From positions 62,001 to 126,000 of the forward strand of contig CAVZNH010000071.1 in the NCBI GenBank assembly GCA_963776505.1: DNA of 64,000 nt, given 5' to 3'. Positions within the stretch are counted from its first letter, which is position 1, and the number at the start of each line of letters is the position of its first letter. The position numbers and the translations under genes are program-made. Origin of the DNA: JAMXLO01 sp963776505 (GTDB lineage Bacteria > Pseudomonadota > Alphaproteobacteria > Acetobacterales > Acetobacteraceae). The notes beneath the pieces were generated by a model. That model worked only from the letters and a program-made list of their open reading frames with translations, did no database searches and had not been told where the DNA came from. This document shows positions 38,051-46,645 of this stretch, piece after piece.

Positions 38051-39229
38051 TCACGACTTGCCTGGCGGCGAGGCCGCCTCGGCCGTGATCGTCGTCACCT
38101 GAGGCGCGACCTTCTGGCCTGGCACCGCCCTCTGGTTGCCGCTGATCACGATCAGATCGTCCGCCGTTATCCCCGAGGAGATCACGCGCAGCTTACCCTC
38201 CAACTGGCCGGTCTGCACCGTCCGCTGCTGCACGACATTGTCCTTGTTGACGACGAACAGGTAGTTGCCGCTCTGGTCAGCACCCAGCGCTTCGTCGGGT
38301 ACCAGCAACGCGTTCTGCCTCTCCAACCCGAGCGGCATGCGGATTCGTAAGAACATGCCGGGCAGAATGGCGCGATTGGCATTCTCCAGCAGGCCGCGCG
38401 CGGTCAGTGTTCCGGTCGACGGATCGAGCATAGGGGCGACGTAATCCAGCTTGCCAACATGCGGATACCCCTCCTCGGTCATCAGCCCGACCTCGACCGG
38501 CACATTCTTGATATCTGTCGGCTTGAGACCGCGCGCCGTCATGGCAGCCTTGACACGCAGTACCTGCTGCTCGCTGACCGTGAACGTGGCGTAAATCGGA
38601 TCGAGTTGCACGATAGTGGCGAGCTTGGTGGGCCCGCTGACACCGACCAGACCGCCCTGCGATATCAGATGCGCGCTGACAACCCCGTCGAACGGCGCGG
38701 TGACCCTGGTGTAACCCAGGTTGATCGCCGCTATCGTCACACCTGCCTGGTCGTTCTGTATCTTGGCCTGGTCGCTGTCGAGCTTGGCGCGCGCCTGATC
38801 GACCACAGACTGCGAAGCGAAGTCGCTCTTGCCAAGCGTGGATTGCCGGTAGAACTCGGCCTTGGCCTGCACGAGATCGGCCTGCGTCGCCGCGAGCGTG
38901 GCCTGCGCCTGCTGCAACTGCGCCTGATAAGGCGCCGGTTCGATTACGAACAGCGTATCGGCTTGTTTGACCGCGGCGCCATCCTGGTAGTCGATCTGCT
39001 GCAGATAGCCCTGTACCCGGGCCTCGAGATCGACCTCGTTGTAAGCGACTGCGTTGCCGGTGACTTCCAGGTAAGGCGTTACTTCCTGCTGGACGGGCTT
39101 CGCCACGTTGACCGGCGAAGGCGGCGGCGGGACGTAGGCGTTCTCCTTCTTACACGCCGCGGTTCCCGCCAGCGTCAGGCTCAGCACCACGAGGCACGCC
39201 AGTCGCGGCCGCCGAAACGTTATCCGCAC
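38051..39229 (-). CDS. RND efflux periplasmic adaptor (membrane fusion lipoprotein)
   Basis: About 392 residues, HlyD/AcrA family. The GTG at 39229 gives a lipoprotein signal (VRITFRRPRLACLVVLSLTL, lipobox LAGTAAC followed by KKENAYVPPPP). Then come the lipoyl half-motif EARVQGYLQQIDYQDGAAVK, a long alpha-helical hairpin rich in Gln/Ala (QQAQATLAATQADLVQAKAE), and the beta-barrel domain (GMFLRIRMPLGLERQNALLV). Translation overlaps the apparent 3' end of livM by 80 bp, which is unusual. Either the livM stop is displaced by an unseen frame error or the two genes really overlap. It precedes the RND permease by 20 bp. Confidence 0.85.
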   Translation of the reverse strand: MRITFRRPRLACLVVLSLTLAGTAACKKENAYVPPPPSPVNVAKPVQQEVTPYLEVTGNAVAYNEVDLEARVQGYLQQIDYQDGAAVKQADTLFVIEPAPYQAQLQQAQATLAATQADLVQAKAEFYRQSTLGKSDFASQSVVDQARAKLDSDQAKIQNDQAGVTIAAINLGYTRVTAPFDGVVSAHLISQGGLVGVSGPTKLATIVQLDPIYATFTVSEQQVLRVKAAMTARGLKPTDIKNVPVEVGLMTEEGYPHVGKLDYVAPMLDPSTGTLTARGLLENANRAILPGMFLRIRMPLGLERQNALLVPDEALGADQSGNYLFVVNKDNVVQQRTVQTGQLEGKLRVISSGITADDLIVISGNQRAVPGQKVAPQVTTITAEAASPPGKS

Positions 39230-40218
39230 TCGATCCCCCAAGCTTGGCTGGGAGCAGTTCAGCCGATTTCGCGCCGCGACGGAAGCGCGCAAATAACGAG
39301 CCAATGAAGCTCGCGGCGCCACCCGGCATCAGGAACATCACGGCAATCAGGATGACGCCATAGACTGCGCCGGGCGCGGCCTTCGACACCTTCTCGGCGA
39401 GGTTCGGGACGAATTCGATGAACAGGCCGCCGAGGATGGCGCCGCCGATCGAGGAGACGCCGCCCACCACCAGACCAACAAAGAAGTATATGGAGACGAA
39501 GATGCCGAAGCTGTCGGGGGCGACGAACTGCACCACGATCGCGCCGAGTGATCCGGCCACACCAGTATACATCGCGCTCAGCGCGAAGGTGCGCGTCTTC
39601 AGCAGCGCGATGTCAATGCCCATCGCCTCGGCTGCCAGCGCGTGGTCGCGAATTGCCATCATCGCGCGGCCGATACGCCCACGCACGATGTTCCAGGCCA
39701 AGCAGGAACAGCAGGCCGCCCACGAATAGGGTGAACAGATACAGCCATTGGTCAGGCGACATGTCGAGACCGAATGGCGGATCAGGCTTGTCGATGACGA
39801 GGCCTTGCACGCCGCCGGTCCACGGCGAGAGCGCGTCGTGCTTCAGAAGCTGCGGAACTGCGACGGCAAGCGCGAACGTGGTCAACGCGAGGTACAGGCC
39901 GGCAAGCCGAAGTGCAGGAAGGCCGATCAGGAAACCGATCACCGCACAGACAATTGCCGAGATCGGCAGCGTTGCCCAGTACGGCACGTTGTACTGATAC
40001 ATCAGGACAGCGGTGACGTAGGCGCCGATGGCATAGAACGCGCCGTGGCCCAACGAGATCTGGCCATTGAAGCCGGTCAGGATGGCGAGACCAAGGATCG
40101 CGATCGCGTAGACCACCACCATGGTCAACTGGAACAGGTGGTAGTCGCTGAACAAGAGGGTCGGCAGCAATGCGATGGCGAACCAGACCAGAACCGCCAA
40201 GAGGGCGTTGCGCGCCAT
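39150..40218 (-). CDS. livM: Branched-chain amino acid ABC transporter permease LivM, frameshifted
   Basis: Inner-membrane permease with about nine membrane segments. It starts MARNALLAVLVWFAIALLPT, with ILTGFNGQISLGHGAFYAIG (LivM signature) and PALRLAGLYLALTTFALAVA. A +1 break lies at ~39702 (LLFLL-AWNIVRGRIGRAMM). The second half has AIRDHALAAEAMGIDIALLK, the conserved ABC-coupling helix region, and SIGGAILGGLFIEFVPNLAE. The C-terminal 40 residues after FIGSLFARFRRG are low in family character and overlap the next gene, so the true stop may be near 39230. Starts 4 bp after livH. Confidence 0.85.
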
Positions 40219-40221
40219 CGC

Positions 40222-41100
40222 CTAAACCCTGCTCAGCACGGTCCGGCCCAGCAGACCGGACGGTTTAACCACCAGCACCGCGACGATGATGATCAGCGCG
40301 ACCGTCAGCTTCAGCTCGGTGCCGACCAGATAGGCGCCCGCAAGATTCTCGATGATCCCTACCGCGAAGCCGCCAAGTACCGCCCCAAGCGGATTGTCGA
40401 TGCCCCCGAGCAGCGCGCCGGCGAATGCGTAAAGCAGGATCCCAGCCATCATGTTCGGATCGAGATAGACGATCGGCGCCACCATCATGCCGGCGACCGC
40501 ACCGATCGCCGCTGCAAGGCCCCAGCCCAACGCCAGCATCCAGCCCACACGGATACCGACCAGACGTGAGGAGACCGGATTGAACGCGGCGGCACGCATC
40601 GCCAGGCCAAGCTTGGTGTGGCGGAAAAACAGGTAGACGGCGGTCAGCACAATCAGCGTGACACAGGTGGCGCCGAGTTCATGGCCGGAAACATAGCCAC
40701 TGAACAGTATCGGCCCACCGGGGAATGGCGTCGGAAAGGTCTTGATCATGTAGTCGAACATCCAACCGGTACTGCTGTTGATGATCAGCAGCAGCCCGAT
40801 GAACACGCCGACCGACGCGAGAACCGGCGCATCCGTCATCGGCCGCATCAGGATGCGCTCGATCAGCAGCCCGATGACAAACGAGACGACAATGGTTATC
40901 GCGAAGGCGATCCAGTAGGGCAGACCGGCGTTGATCAGGGTTAGCGCGATGTAGGTGGATAGCGTCGCCATCTCGCCCTGGGCGAAATTCACGTGATGCG
41001 TCGCCTGATAGATCATCACCAGGGCAAGTGCCACCGAGGCGTAGATGCCGCCGCTGGCGATGCCCGACAGGACCTGGTGGAGTACGCCTTCCACGCTCAA
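40222..41100 (-). CDS. livH: Branched-chain amino acid ABC transporter permease LivH
   Basis: Intact 292-residue permease with eight hydrophobic segments. It starts MSVEGVLHQVLSGIASGGIY, a standard LivH opening, followed by YQATHHVNFAQGEMATLSTY. The coupling region is LAMRAAAFNPVSSRLVGIRV, and GALLGGIDNPLGAVLGGFAV lies near the C-terminus. Order livG-livF-livH-livM with short gaps shows one operon. The periplasmic binding protein is absent here, so the system must use one encoded elsewhere, possibly that at 4520-5725. Confidence 0.9.
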   Translation of the reverse strand: MSVEGVLHQVLSGIASGGIYASVALALVMIYQATHHVNFAQGEMATLSTYIALTLINAGLPYWIAFAITIVVSFVIGLLIERILMRPMTDAPVLASVGVFIGLLLIINSSTGWMFDYMIKTFPTPFPGGPILFSGYVSGHELGATCVTLIVLTAVYLFFRHTKLGLAMRAAAFNPVSSRLVGIRVGWMLALGWGLAAAIGAVAGMMVAPIVYLDPNMMAGILLYAFAGALLGGIDNPLGAVLGGFAVGIIENLAGAYLVGTELKLTVALIIIVAVLVVKPSGLLGRTVLSRV

Positions 41101-41115
41101 CGCTCCCGTATCATC

Positions 41116-41829
41116 TCAATACCCCAGATAAGAACGCCTGACAAACTCGTCGCGCTTGATCTCCGCCGCCGGCCCAGAGATCACGATGCGTCCGGTCTCC
41201 AGCAGATACGCCTGCTCCGCGATCTCCAGCGCTAGACTGGCGTTCTGCTCGACCAAAAGGATCGACACGCCTTCGTCGGCGCGGATGCGATGCATGATCG
41301 CGAAGATCTCCTGCACAATCAGCGGCGCCAGGCCGAATGACGGCTCATCCAGCAGCAGCAGTTTCGGACGTAACAGTAGCGCTCGCGCGATCGCCAGCAT
41401 CTGCTGTTCGCCGCCCGAGAGCGTACCGGCTTGCTGGCGAAACCGCTCACGCAGCCGCGGAAAGTAGCCGAACACCCGTTCGAAATCCTGCGCGACGCCT
41501 TGCCGGTCGCGGCGGATGTAGGCGCCGAGCCGCAGGTTCTCTTCGACCGTCAGCTCAAAGAAGGTGCCTCGGCCGTCCGGCACGTGCGCAACACCGCGCT
41601 GTACAATGTCCTCTGTCGCCTTGCCGTCGATGCGCTCTTCGCCAAAGCGGATTTCGCCAGTCGTGCGGACCATGCCGCAGATCGCCCGCAGCGTGGTGGT
41701 CTTGCCGGCGCCGTTCGCACCAAGCAGCGCAGTGACACCGCCCTGTTCCACGGCGAAGTCGATGCCGTGCAGCACACGCGTCTCGCCATAGCCCGCATGA
41801 AGGGAACGTGCCTCAAGCAGCGCCGGCAT
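41116..41829 (-). CDS. livF: Branched-chain amino acid ABC transporter ATP-binding protein LivF
   Basis: Intact 237-residue ATPase. It shows Walker A LLGANGAGKTTTLRAI, the LivF-typical GVAHVPDGRGTFFELTVEEN, ABC signature LSGGEQQMLAIARALLLRPK, and Walker B LLLDEPSFGLAPLIV with the switch His replaced by Gln in VEQNASLALEIAE, as usual for LivF. Its first 17 bases overlap the end of livG. Works as a heterodimer with LivG on the cytoplasmic face of LivHM. Confidence 0.92.
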   Translation of the reverse strand: MPALLEARSLHAGYGETRVLHGIDFAVEQGGVTALLGANGAGKTTTLRAICGMVRTTGEIRFGEERIDGKATEDIVQRGVAHVPDGRGTFFELTVEENLRLGAYIRRDRQGVAQDFERVFGYFPRLRERFRQQAGTLSGGEQQMLAIARALLLRPKLLLLDEPSFGLAPLIVQEIFAIMHRIRADEGVSILLVEQNASLALEIAEQAYLLETGRIVISGPAAEIKRDEFVRRSYLGY

Positions 41830-42622
41830 GCTGCTCTTCCTGCGTCTCGCCCAGATAGGCCCGGATCACCTCGGGCTCGCTGCGCACCTCGTCCGGCGTG
41901 CCGTCGGCGATCTTGAGGCCGAATTCCAGTGCCACCACCTTGTGCGAGACACGCATCACCAGGTTCATGTGATGCTCGACCAGCAGGATGCTGAGGTCGA
42001 AATGCGCGCGGATGCGTTGCAGCAACTGCGCCAGCTCATCGACCTCGCTGTGGTTGAGGCCGCCGGCCGGTTCGTCGAGCATCAGCAGCTTCGGACCGCC
42101 GATCAGCGCGCGCGCCAGCTCGACTCGCTTCTGCGTGCCGAACGGCAGGCTGCCCGCCTGCGTGGCGGCGACATCGTTCAGATCGAGCAGATCCAGCAGG
42201 TCATGCAGCCGAGCGACAGCGACGGTGTCTTCGTCGCGCACCACCGGCAGGCGCAGTGCATTGGCGATGAAGCCCGAGCGCCCGAGATGATGCGCGCCAA
42301 CCAGAATGTTGTCCCGCACGCTCATACGACGGAACAGCGCGACGTTCTGAAAGGTGCGCCCAAGGCCCAGGCCGGCCATACGGTAGCGGCTGAGATTCTT
42401 GAGCGAGCGGCCCTCGAACAGGATGTCGCCTTCGGCGTAGCGGTAGAAGCCGCTGATGCAGTTGAACAGCGTGGTCTTGCCGGAGCCGTTCGGTCCGATC
42501 AGACCACATATCTCGCCATAGCCGACATCGAACGACACGCCACCAAGCGCGATCACGCCACCGAAGCGCATGGCTACGTTGGAAACCCGCAGCAGGGCAG
42601 TTTCGACCGACCCCGGCGGCAT
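41813..42622 (-). CDS. livG: Branched-chain amino acid ABC transporter ATP-binding protein LivG
   Basis: 269-residue ATPase. It shows Walker A LIGPNGSGKTTLFNCI, GLGLGRTFQNVALFRRMSVR (LivG-typical Q-loop area), signature-like LPFGTQKRVELARALIGGPK, Walker B LLMLDEPAGGLNHSEVDEL and switch His in LLVEHHMNLVMRV. The start chosen is MPPGSVETALLRVSNVAMRF at 42622; the in-frame sequence upstream (to 42895) is not family-like and crosses into the cytochrome gene. First gene of the liv operon. The 143-bp gap to the upstream cytochrome gene may hold its promoter. Confidence 0.9.
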   Translation of the reverse strand: MPPGSVETALLRVSNVAMRFGGVIALGGVSFDVGYGEICGLIGPNGSGKTTLFNCISGFYRYAEGDILFEGRSLKNLSRYRMAGLGLGRTFQNVALFRRMSVRDNILVGAHHLGRSGFIANALRLPVVRDEDTVAVARLHDLLDLLDLNDVAATQAGSLPFGTQKRVELARALIGGPKLLMLDEPAGGLNHSEVDELAQLLQRIRAHFDLSILLVEHHMNLVMRVSHKVVALEFGLKIADGTPDEVRSEPEVIRAYLGETQEEQHAGAA

Positions 42623-42765
42623 CAGGTCGCGCGCATGGCCTGTCGGCCAGTCCAGTCGGCGCCGCGACGGCTTCCCATACGTAACTCCCTGATGGTGGCC
42701 CGCGCTGCCGGGGGCTTCGCCACGAGCTAGACGCAGAGCAGCGTTAAAGTCAATCACACCCGCAA

Positions 42766-45720
42766 TTATCGGGGCAACGTCACCCTCCCTGTCGTCACCA
42801 TCCGCAGCTTCCAGTCTGCCTCGGGCGTGCCGTTCAGCTTCAGTGCACTCGCCAGATATTGGAGCCGATCCCGATCGATGCCTGTCGCAGTACAAAAGCG
42901 ATCCTGCAGGAAGAATGGCGGGATCGCCTGATAGTATAGTGTCGCCTCGATCGCGGCCGGCTGGCCGGGCAGGTCACCGCGCGGAATGCGATAGGCCAGC
43001 GTGTCCGCCCCACCCGTGCGGTAGTCGGGGTCATCGCCAACGCCTACCGGATTGGTGTCCTCCGCCATGTCCGCACCGGCACCGAGGGCCTTCGATATCG
43101 CCACCCGCGCGTCGAGCGGCAAAAAGCCATGCGGCAGCAGCCGATTGTCCTTCAGCTTGCCACAGATCGACAGGAAGCTGGTGGTCAGCTCGCCGTTTGG
43201 TGGCGTGAGCGGGCCGCATTGCGCCGCCGCGTCGCTTGGCGGAGCCGTCACCAGCTCCTGGTAAATCTGCACCTGGTCCTGGCGCGTGATCAGCTGGTAA
43301 TGCGGCTGATGCGGGTTGTCGACGCCTGCGCGTCCGGAGCAACCGGGCTTCCACCATAGCTCCCCGGCGATCGGTTCGCCGTGCGAGTCGGTCAGGACCC
43401 CGGCCGAATTAGTGCGGCCCAACTCCCACAGCGTTCTGCCCGCAGCATCGAGCACGCGGAAATCGACGAATGCACGGCGGAAGCCAACGCCGGAGGGCAG
43501 CTTGTGTCCGGCCTTGTTGGTCACGCTGATTGTCGCCGTCAGCGCGTCAGGCGCGTTGCGCAGGCCCGTGACGCTGATGGCGGCGGATTTGTTCGCCGCC
43601 TGGTCCAGCATGGCCTGACGCGTGAATTCCAGCGGCGGCACGCCCTGAGAGCCCAGCATCGGATCCTGGGTCGTGATGCCGAGCAGAGTGCTGAACTGCG
43701 CCGCCATATCGGTCAGGAACACGTTCAGCCCGACCAGTACGTGCTGTGCGAACCCCTCGCGCAGCGGCAGGTCGATGTCCTGGCCTGGAAGCCCGTTCTC
43801 CACCTCCGGGAAGTTGCTGTGCTCCTGGATGCCGGCGATCTTGCTGCGGAACTTGCTGCCGTCCGCCGCAGTGTTCGGCATGTGGCAGGCCTGGCAGGAT
43901 TGAGCCAATGGCCCGGGGCCGAAGGGCAGCTTGCCGTCCGGCGTCTCGCCGGTGCGGTAGTCGCTGAACGCCCATTCGGGATACGTCGTCTGTTCGTAGG
44001 TGTGGCCGAGCTCCTGGGTGCCCTGCATCACCGGCAGGTGCACGGTGTGGCAGGTGCCGCACAGCTCAGGACTGGTGATCGTGCTGCTCTGCTGCGGCAG
44101 AACGCCAAAAGCGTGCTGCATCGGCAGCCGCTTCGGATCGGGAAACGGACCGAACAACGCGTCGGTGGCACCTACCAGGAAGCTACCGGTAAAGGTGCGG
44201 GCGAACCCCGTGGTGCCTGGGTTGAGATAGTCCTGCCGCTGCGCAACGCAGCGATTCTGCGGCGCATCCCGGAACCGCTCGGTATCCGCCTTGTCGAGAA
44301 CCATGTGGTGGCAGACGGTGCAGGACACGCCATCGCGCGCCAGCGCCCCGAATGCGGCCAGCGGTGCCGACGGATTGTCAGAGGGGAATGGCACGGCGTC
44401 CACGATCGGTCGCAGGAAGTCGGGACAGGACTGGGCAGGCGCACTGTCGATCTTCGCCTGCCGCTCGCCCAGGATGCTGTGGCAACCCAGGCACGTGTCC
44501 TGCACCTTTGGGGCGATCGCTGCATGGAAGGTCTGCGTCTCGCTGGCGAGCTGGGCGAAAAAGATCGGATCGCGGCCGGCCAACCCCATCGGGCTGGTGC
44601 GCCATGTACCATACGGCGACAGATTGACCAGCAGGCCGTTGGGGCCCGGCGTCGTCATCTCATATTGCAGCCCGGTGCCGCCAGCAGTGTGGCAGCCGAC
44701 GCACTGATCGGAGGTGACAAAGGCGCTGTGCGCATCGGGACCGGCGCCCGGTACCCAGGTATGGTCGTAAGCCTGCGACGGCATGTCCGGCAGCTCCGGT
44801 GCTGCAAGAAGCTGCGGGCGCTGCAATCGCAGCATCGGCGTGTACGCGGCATCGGGCGACGGAGATGGCGAGGGGACACGCCGCGCCTGAAGCCGCAGCC
44901 GCTCATGCGGCAGCACCTGAGAGAAGCGGGTAAAGACCTGGTCCGATTGGGTCCGGAAGAAGTCCTCGCTGAGGAATGTGAGAAAGCTACCCGGTTCGCC
45001 TTGGATGTTGGAGAGGCTGGCGAAGGTCTGGTTGTCGCGAGCCGAGGCGTGGCAGTTGGTACAGTATTGGCCGAAGCCGGCCATCGCGGGAGAGTTGCCG
45101 GCGGGTGGCGGCCAGTCAGGCGTCCAGCCCTGCCAGCCGATGGCCGCCCAGAACCAGCCGTCGCGCGCGGCCGTGCTGTCGCGCACCATGACCGCCATGC
45201 CCTGGGTGTTCGGCCGCAGCCGCAACACGTCAGCGATCTGGCATGCGGAGGCCGGTGGCGGATTGTACATTTCCTTGACGATGATGGCGCCGTCCGGGAT
45301 CGGGGCCGGTGTCGCCGGTGCCTTGGCCGGATCGCTCGGACGGTTGTCATGCAGCCAACCCATCATCTCGGGCGAGTACCAGACCAACACCGGCGCATGC
45401 GTGCCGAAATCGTTGCCCGTCCACTTGCCATGCGCCAGCGTGGCGATGAACGGCCCGGTGTCGCGCACCGCCTTGTCGCGCTGCCAGCCCGCGGTGAAGT
45501 TGCGATGGCACATTGCCGTGACGTAGCGATTGAGCTGCACCTCGTACTGATCGAGCGGCAGGTTGCCCGGCTTGCGCACGACGGGGTCGAGCTGCGTACA
45601 TAATGCCAGATCGGTGGGAACCTGCGGCGTCGGCTGCTCATCGGCACACAGACTGGCGGCACGACCGGGCCCGGCAGACGCAGCAAGGCAGCCGACGACC
45701 GTCAGCACCTTGCGCGACAT
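42766..45720 (-). CDS. Six-heme c-type cytochrome with P460-like N-terminal module
   Basis: Intact 984-residue exported protein. The start MSRKVLTVVGCLAASAGPGR (ATG 45720) gives a Sec signal peptide. Six CxxCH heme sites are at about residues 220 (CTNCH), 340 (CVGCH), 410 (CLGCH), 467 (CTVCH), 554 (CGTCH) and 609 (CQACH). Residues ~60-225 resemble the cytochrome P460 domain: LVWYSPEMMGWLH, PDGAIIVKEMYNPPP, DGWFWAAIGWQGW, then the first CxxCH. Residues 225-620 carry the other five hemes. The last ~370 residues are heme-free with ISVTNKAGHKLPSGVGFRRA, seen in other large multiheme cytochromes. P460-type proteins oxidise hydroxylamine or detoxify NO, but here the electron path and substrate are unknown. 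No maturation or partner genes adjoin it; livG follows on the same strand. Confidence 0.82.
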   Translation of the reverse strand: MSRKVLTVVGCLAASAGPGRAASLCADEQPTPQVPTDLALCTQLDPVVRKPGNLPLDQYEVQLNRYVTAMCHRNFTAGWQRDKAVRDTGPFIATLAHGKWTGNDFGTHAPVLVWYSPEMMGWLHDNRPSDPAKAPATPAPIPDGAIIVKEMYNPPPASACQIADVLRLRPNTQGMAVMVRDSTAARDGWFWAAIGWQGWTPDWPPPAGNSPAMAGFGQYCTNCHASARDNQTFASLSNIQGEPGSFLTFLSEDFFRTQSDQVFTRFSQVLPHERLRLQARRVPSPSPSPDAAYTPMLRLQRPQLLAAPELPDMPSQAYDHTWVPGAGPDAHSAFVTSDQCVGCHTAGGTGLQYEMTTPGPNGLLVNLSPYGTWRTSPMGLAGRDPIFFAQLASETQTFHAAIAPKVQDTCLGCHSILGERQAKIDSAPAQSCPDFLRPIVDAVPFPSDNPSAPLAAFGALARDGVSCTVCHHMVLDKADTERFRDAPQNRCVAQRQDYLNPGTTGFARTFTGSFLVGATDALFGPFPDPKRLPMQHAFGVLPQQSSTITSPELCGTCHTVHLPVMQGTQELGHTYEQTTYPEWAFSDYRTGETPDGKLPFGPGPLAQSCQACHMPNTAADGSKFRSKIAGIQEHSNFPEVENGLPGQDIDLPLREGFAQHVLVGLNVFLTDMAAQFSTLLGITTQDPMLGSQGVPPLEFTRQAMLDQAANKSAAISVTGLRNAPDALTATISVTNKAGHKLPSGVGFRRAFVDFRVLDAAGRTLWELGRTNSAGVLTDSHGEPIAGELWWKPGCSGRAGVDNPHQPHYQLITRQDQVQIYQELVTAPPSDAAAQCGPLTPPNGELTTSFLSICGKLKDNRLLPHGFLPLDARVAISKALGAGADMAEDTNPVGVGDDPDYRTGGADTLAYRIPRGDLPGQPAAIEATLYYQAIPPFFLQDRFCTATGIDRDRLQYLASALKLNGTPEADWKLRMVTTGRVTLPR

Positions 45721-45849
45721 GCTTACACGACGTTGCACGGACCGCCTCCCTTCCCCTTGGCACAACGTCTAACACGCCGGGAGGCCGCGCAGCGCGAGCG
45801 GGCCGTGACAGCGGCGCAAACGTACCGGCCCGACGTTGCGGGGCCTCGT

Positions 45850-45863
45850 GGTATACAGTATGC
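45850..45863. promoter_or_regulatory. Candidate GntR operator upstream of the oxalate genes
   Basis: GGTATACAGTATGC contains the palindrome ATAC-A-GTAT (45853-45861), 36 bases before the regulator start. It lies in the 176-bp divergent gap between the cytochrome gene (45720) and the GntR gene (45897). FadR-type GntR proteins bind short palindromes of this kind; autoregulation is inferred. Confidence 0.4.
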
Positions 45864-45896
45864 AGAATATCCAGGAGCGAAACGCCGGAGGAACGC

Positions 45897-46634
45897 TTGC
45901 CAGACGATGGCCAGCCGCGCCTGAAAGTGGAGCCGCTGGAGATCAGCCTCGGCCTGCGCAAGCAGGCCTGCGAGGCGATCAAGCGCGCCATCACCGCAAT
46001 GGACATCTACGGCCACGCTGGCGAAATCCGACTGGATGAGCGCCAGCTCTCGCAAGACCTTGGTGTCTCCCGCACGCCAATTCGCGAAGCGCTATCGGTG
46101 CTCGAGCAGGAAGGCTTCGTGCATACCATCCCGCGGCGCGGCATCCATGTCGTGCGCAAGTCGAAGCGGGAGGTGGTCGAGATGATCACCGTGTGGGCCG
46201 CGATCGAGAGCATGGCAGCGCGCCTTGCCGCGCCGCGCGTGACCGTCGCGGACCTGGCGGAACTGCACGCTCTGGTCGACGTGTTTCAGGAGGACCCGTC
46301 AGAGCAGCTCAGCGAGTACTCGCACGCCAACATGCAGTTCCATGGCGCGATCATCCGCATGGGTGGCATCGAGCTGATGACCAGCCTGACCGACAACCTG
46401 TTCATCCACATGCGCGCGGTCCGCGCCGTGACGATGACCCAGGACAACCGGGCGCAGCGGTCGATCGTTGATCATCGCAACATCATCGCCGCGCTGGAGC
46501 GTCACGATGCGGACCTGGCGGAGCGGTTGGTGCGCGAGCACACCATGGGGTTGGCCGCGCATGTCGAGCAGCACGGCGACTTTCTTGATCGCATAGCCGG
46601 ATCAGACGATGAGCGACGCCGGCAGTACGCATAG
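45897..46634 (+). CDS. GntR-family (FadR subfamily) transcriptional regulator
   Basis: 245-residue regulator. The N-terminal winged helix holds LRKQACEAIKRAITAMDIYG and DERQLSQDLGVSRTPIREAL, the GntR helix-turn-helix. It is followed by SVLEQEGFVHTIPRRGIHVV and the C-terminal FCD ligand domain (WAAIESMAARLAAPRVTVAD, YSHANMQFHGAIIRMGGIEL, VDHRNIIAALERHDADLAER). No suitable ATG exists; TTG 45897 has a strong GGAGG 5 bases upstream and gives the correct length. It precedes oxc by 11 bp. It probably controls the oxc-frc operon, with an oxalate- or CoA-related effector inferred from context. Confidence 0.85.
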   Translation: MPDDGQPRLKVEPLEISLGLRKQACEAIKRAITAMDIYGHAGEIRLDERQLSQDLGVSRTPIREALSVLEQEGFVHTIPRRGIHVVRKSKREVVEMITVWAAIESMAARLAAPRVTVADLAELHALVDVFQEDPSEQLSEYSHANMQFHGAIIRMGGIELMTSLTDNLFIHMRAVRAVTMTQDNRAQRSIVDHRNIIAALERHDADLAERLVREHTMGLAAHVEQHGDFLDRIAGSDDERRRQYA

Positions 46635-46645
46635 GGAGAAGTTTA

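Noticed and set aside
43381..45603. 740-codon plus-strand open frame opposite the multiheme cytochrome
   Set aside because: The minus strand has six CxxCH sites and a signal peptide; the plus-strand frame has none of the features of a real protein.
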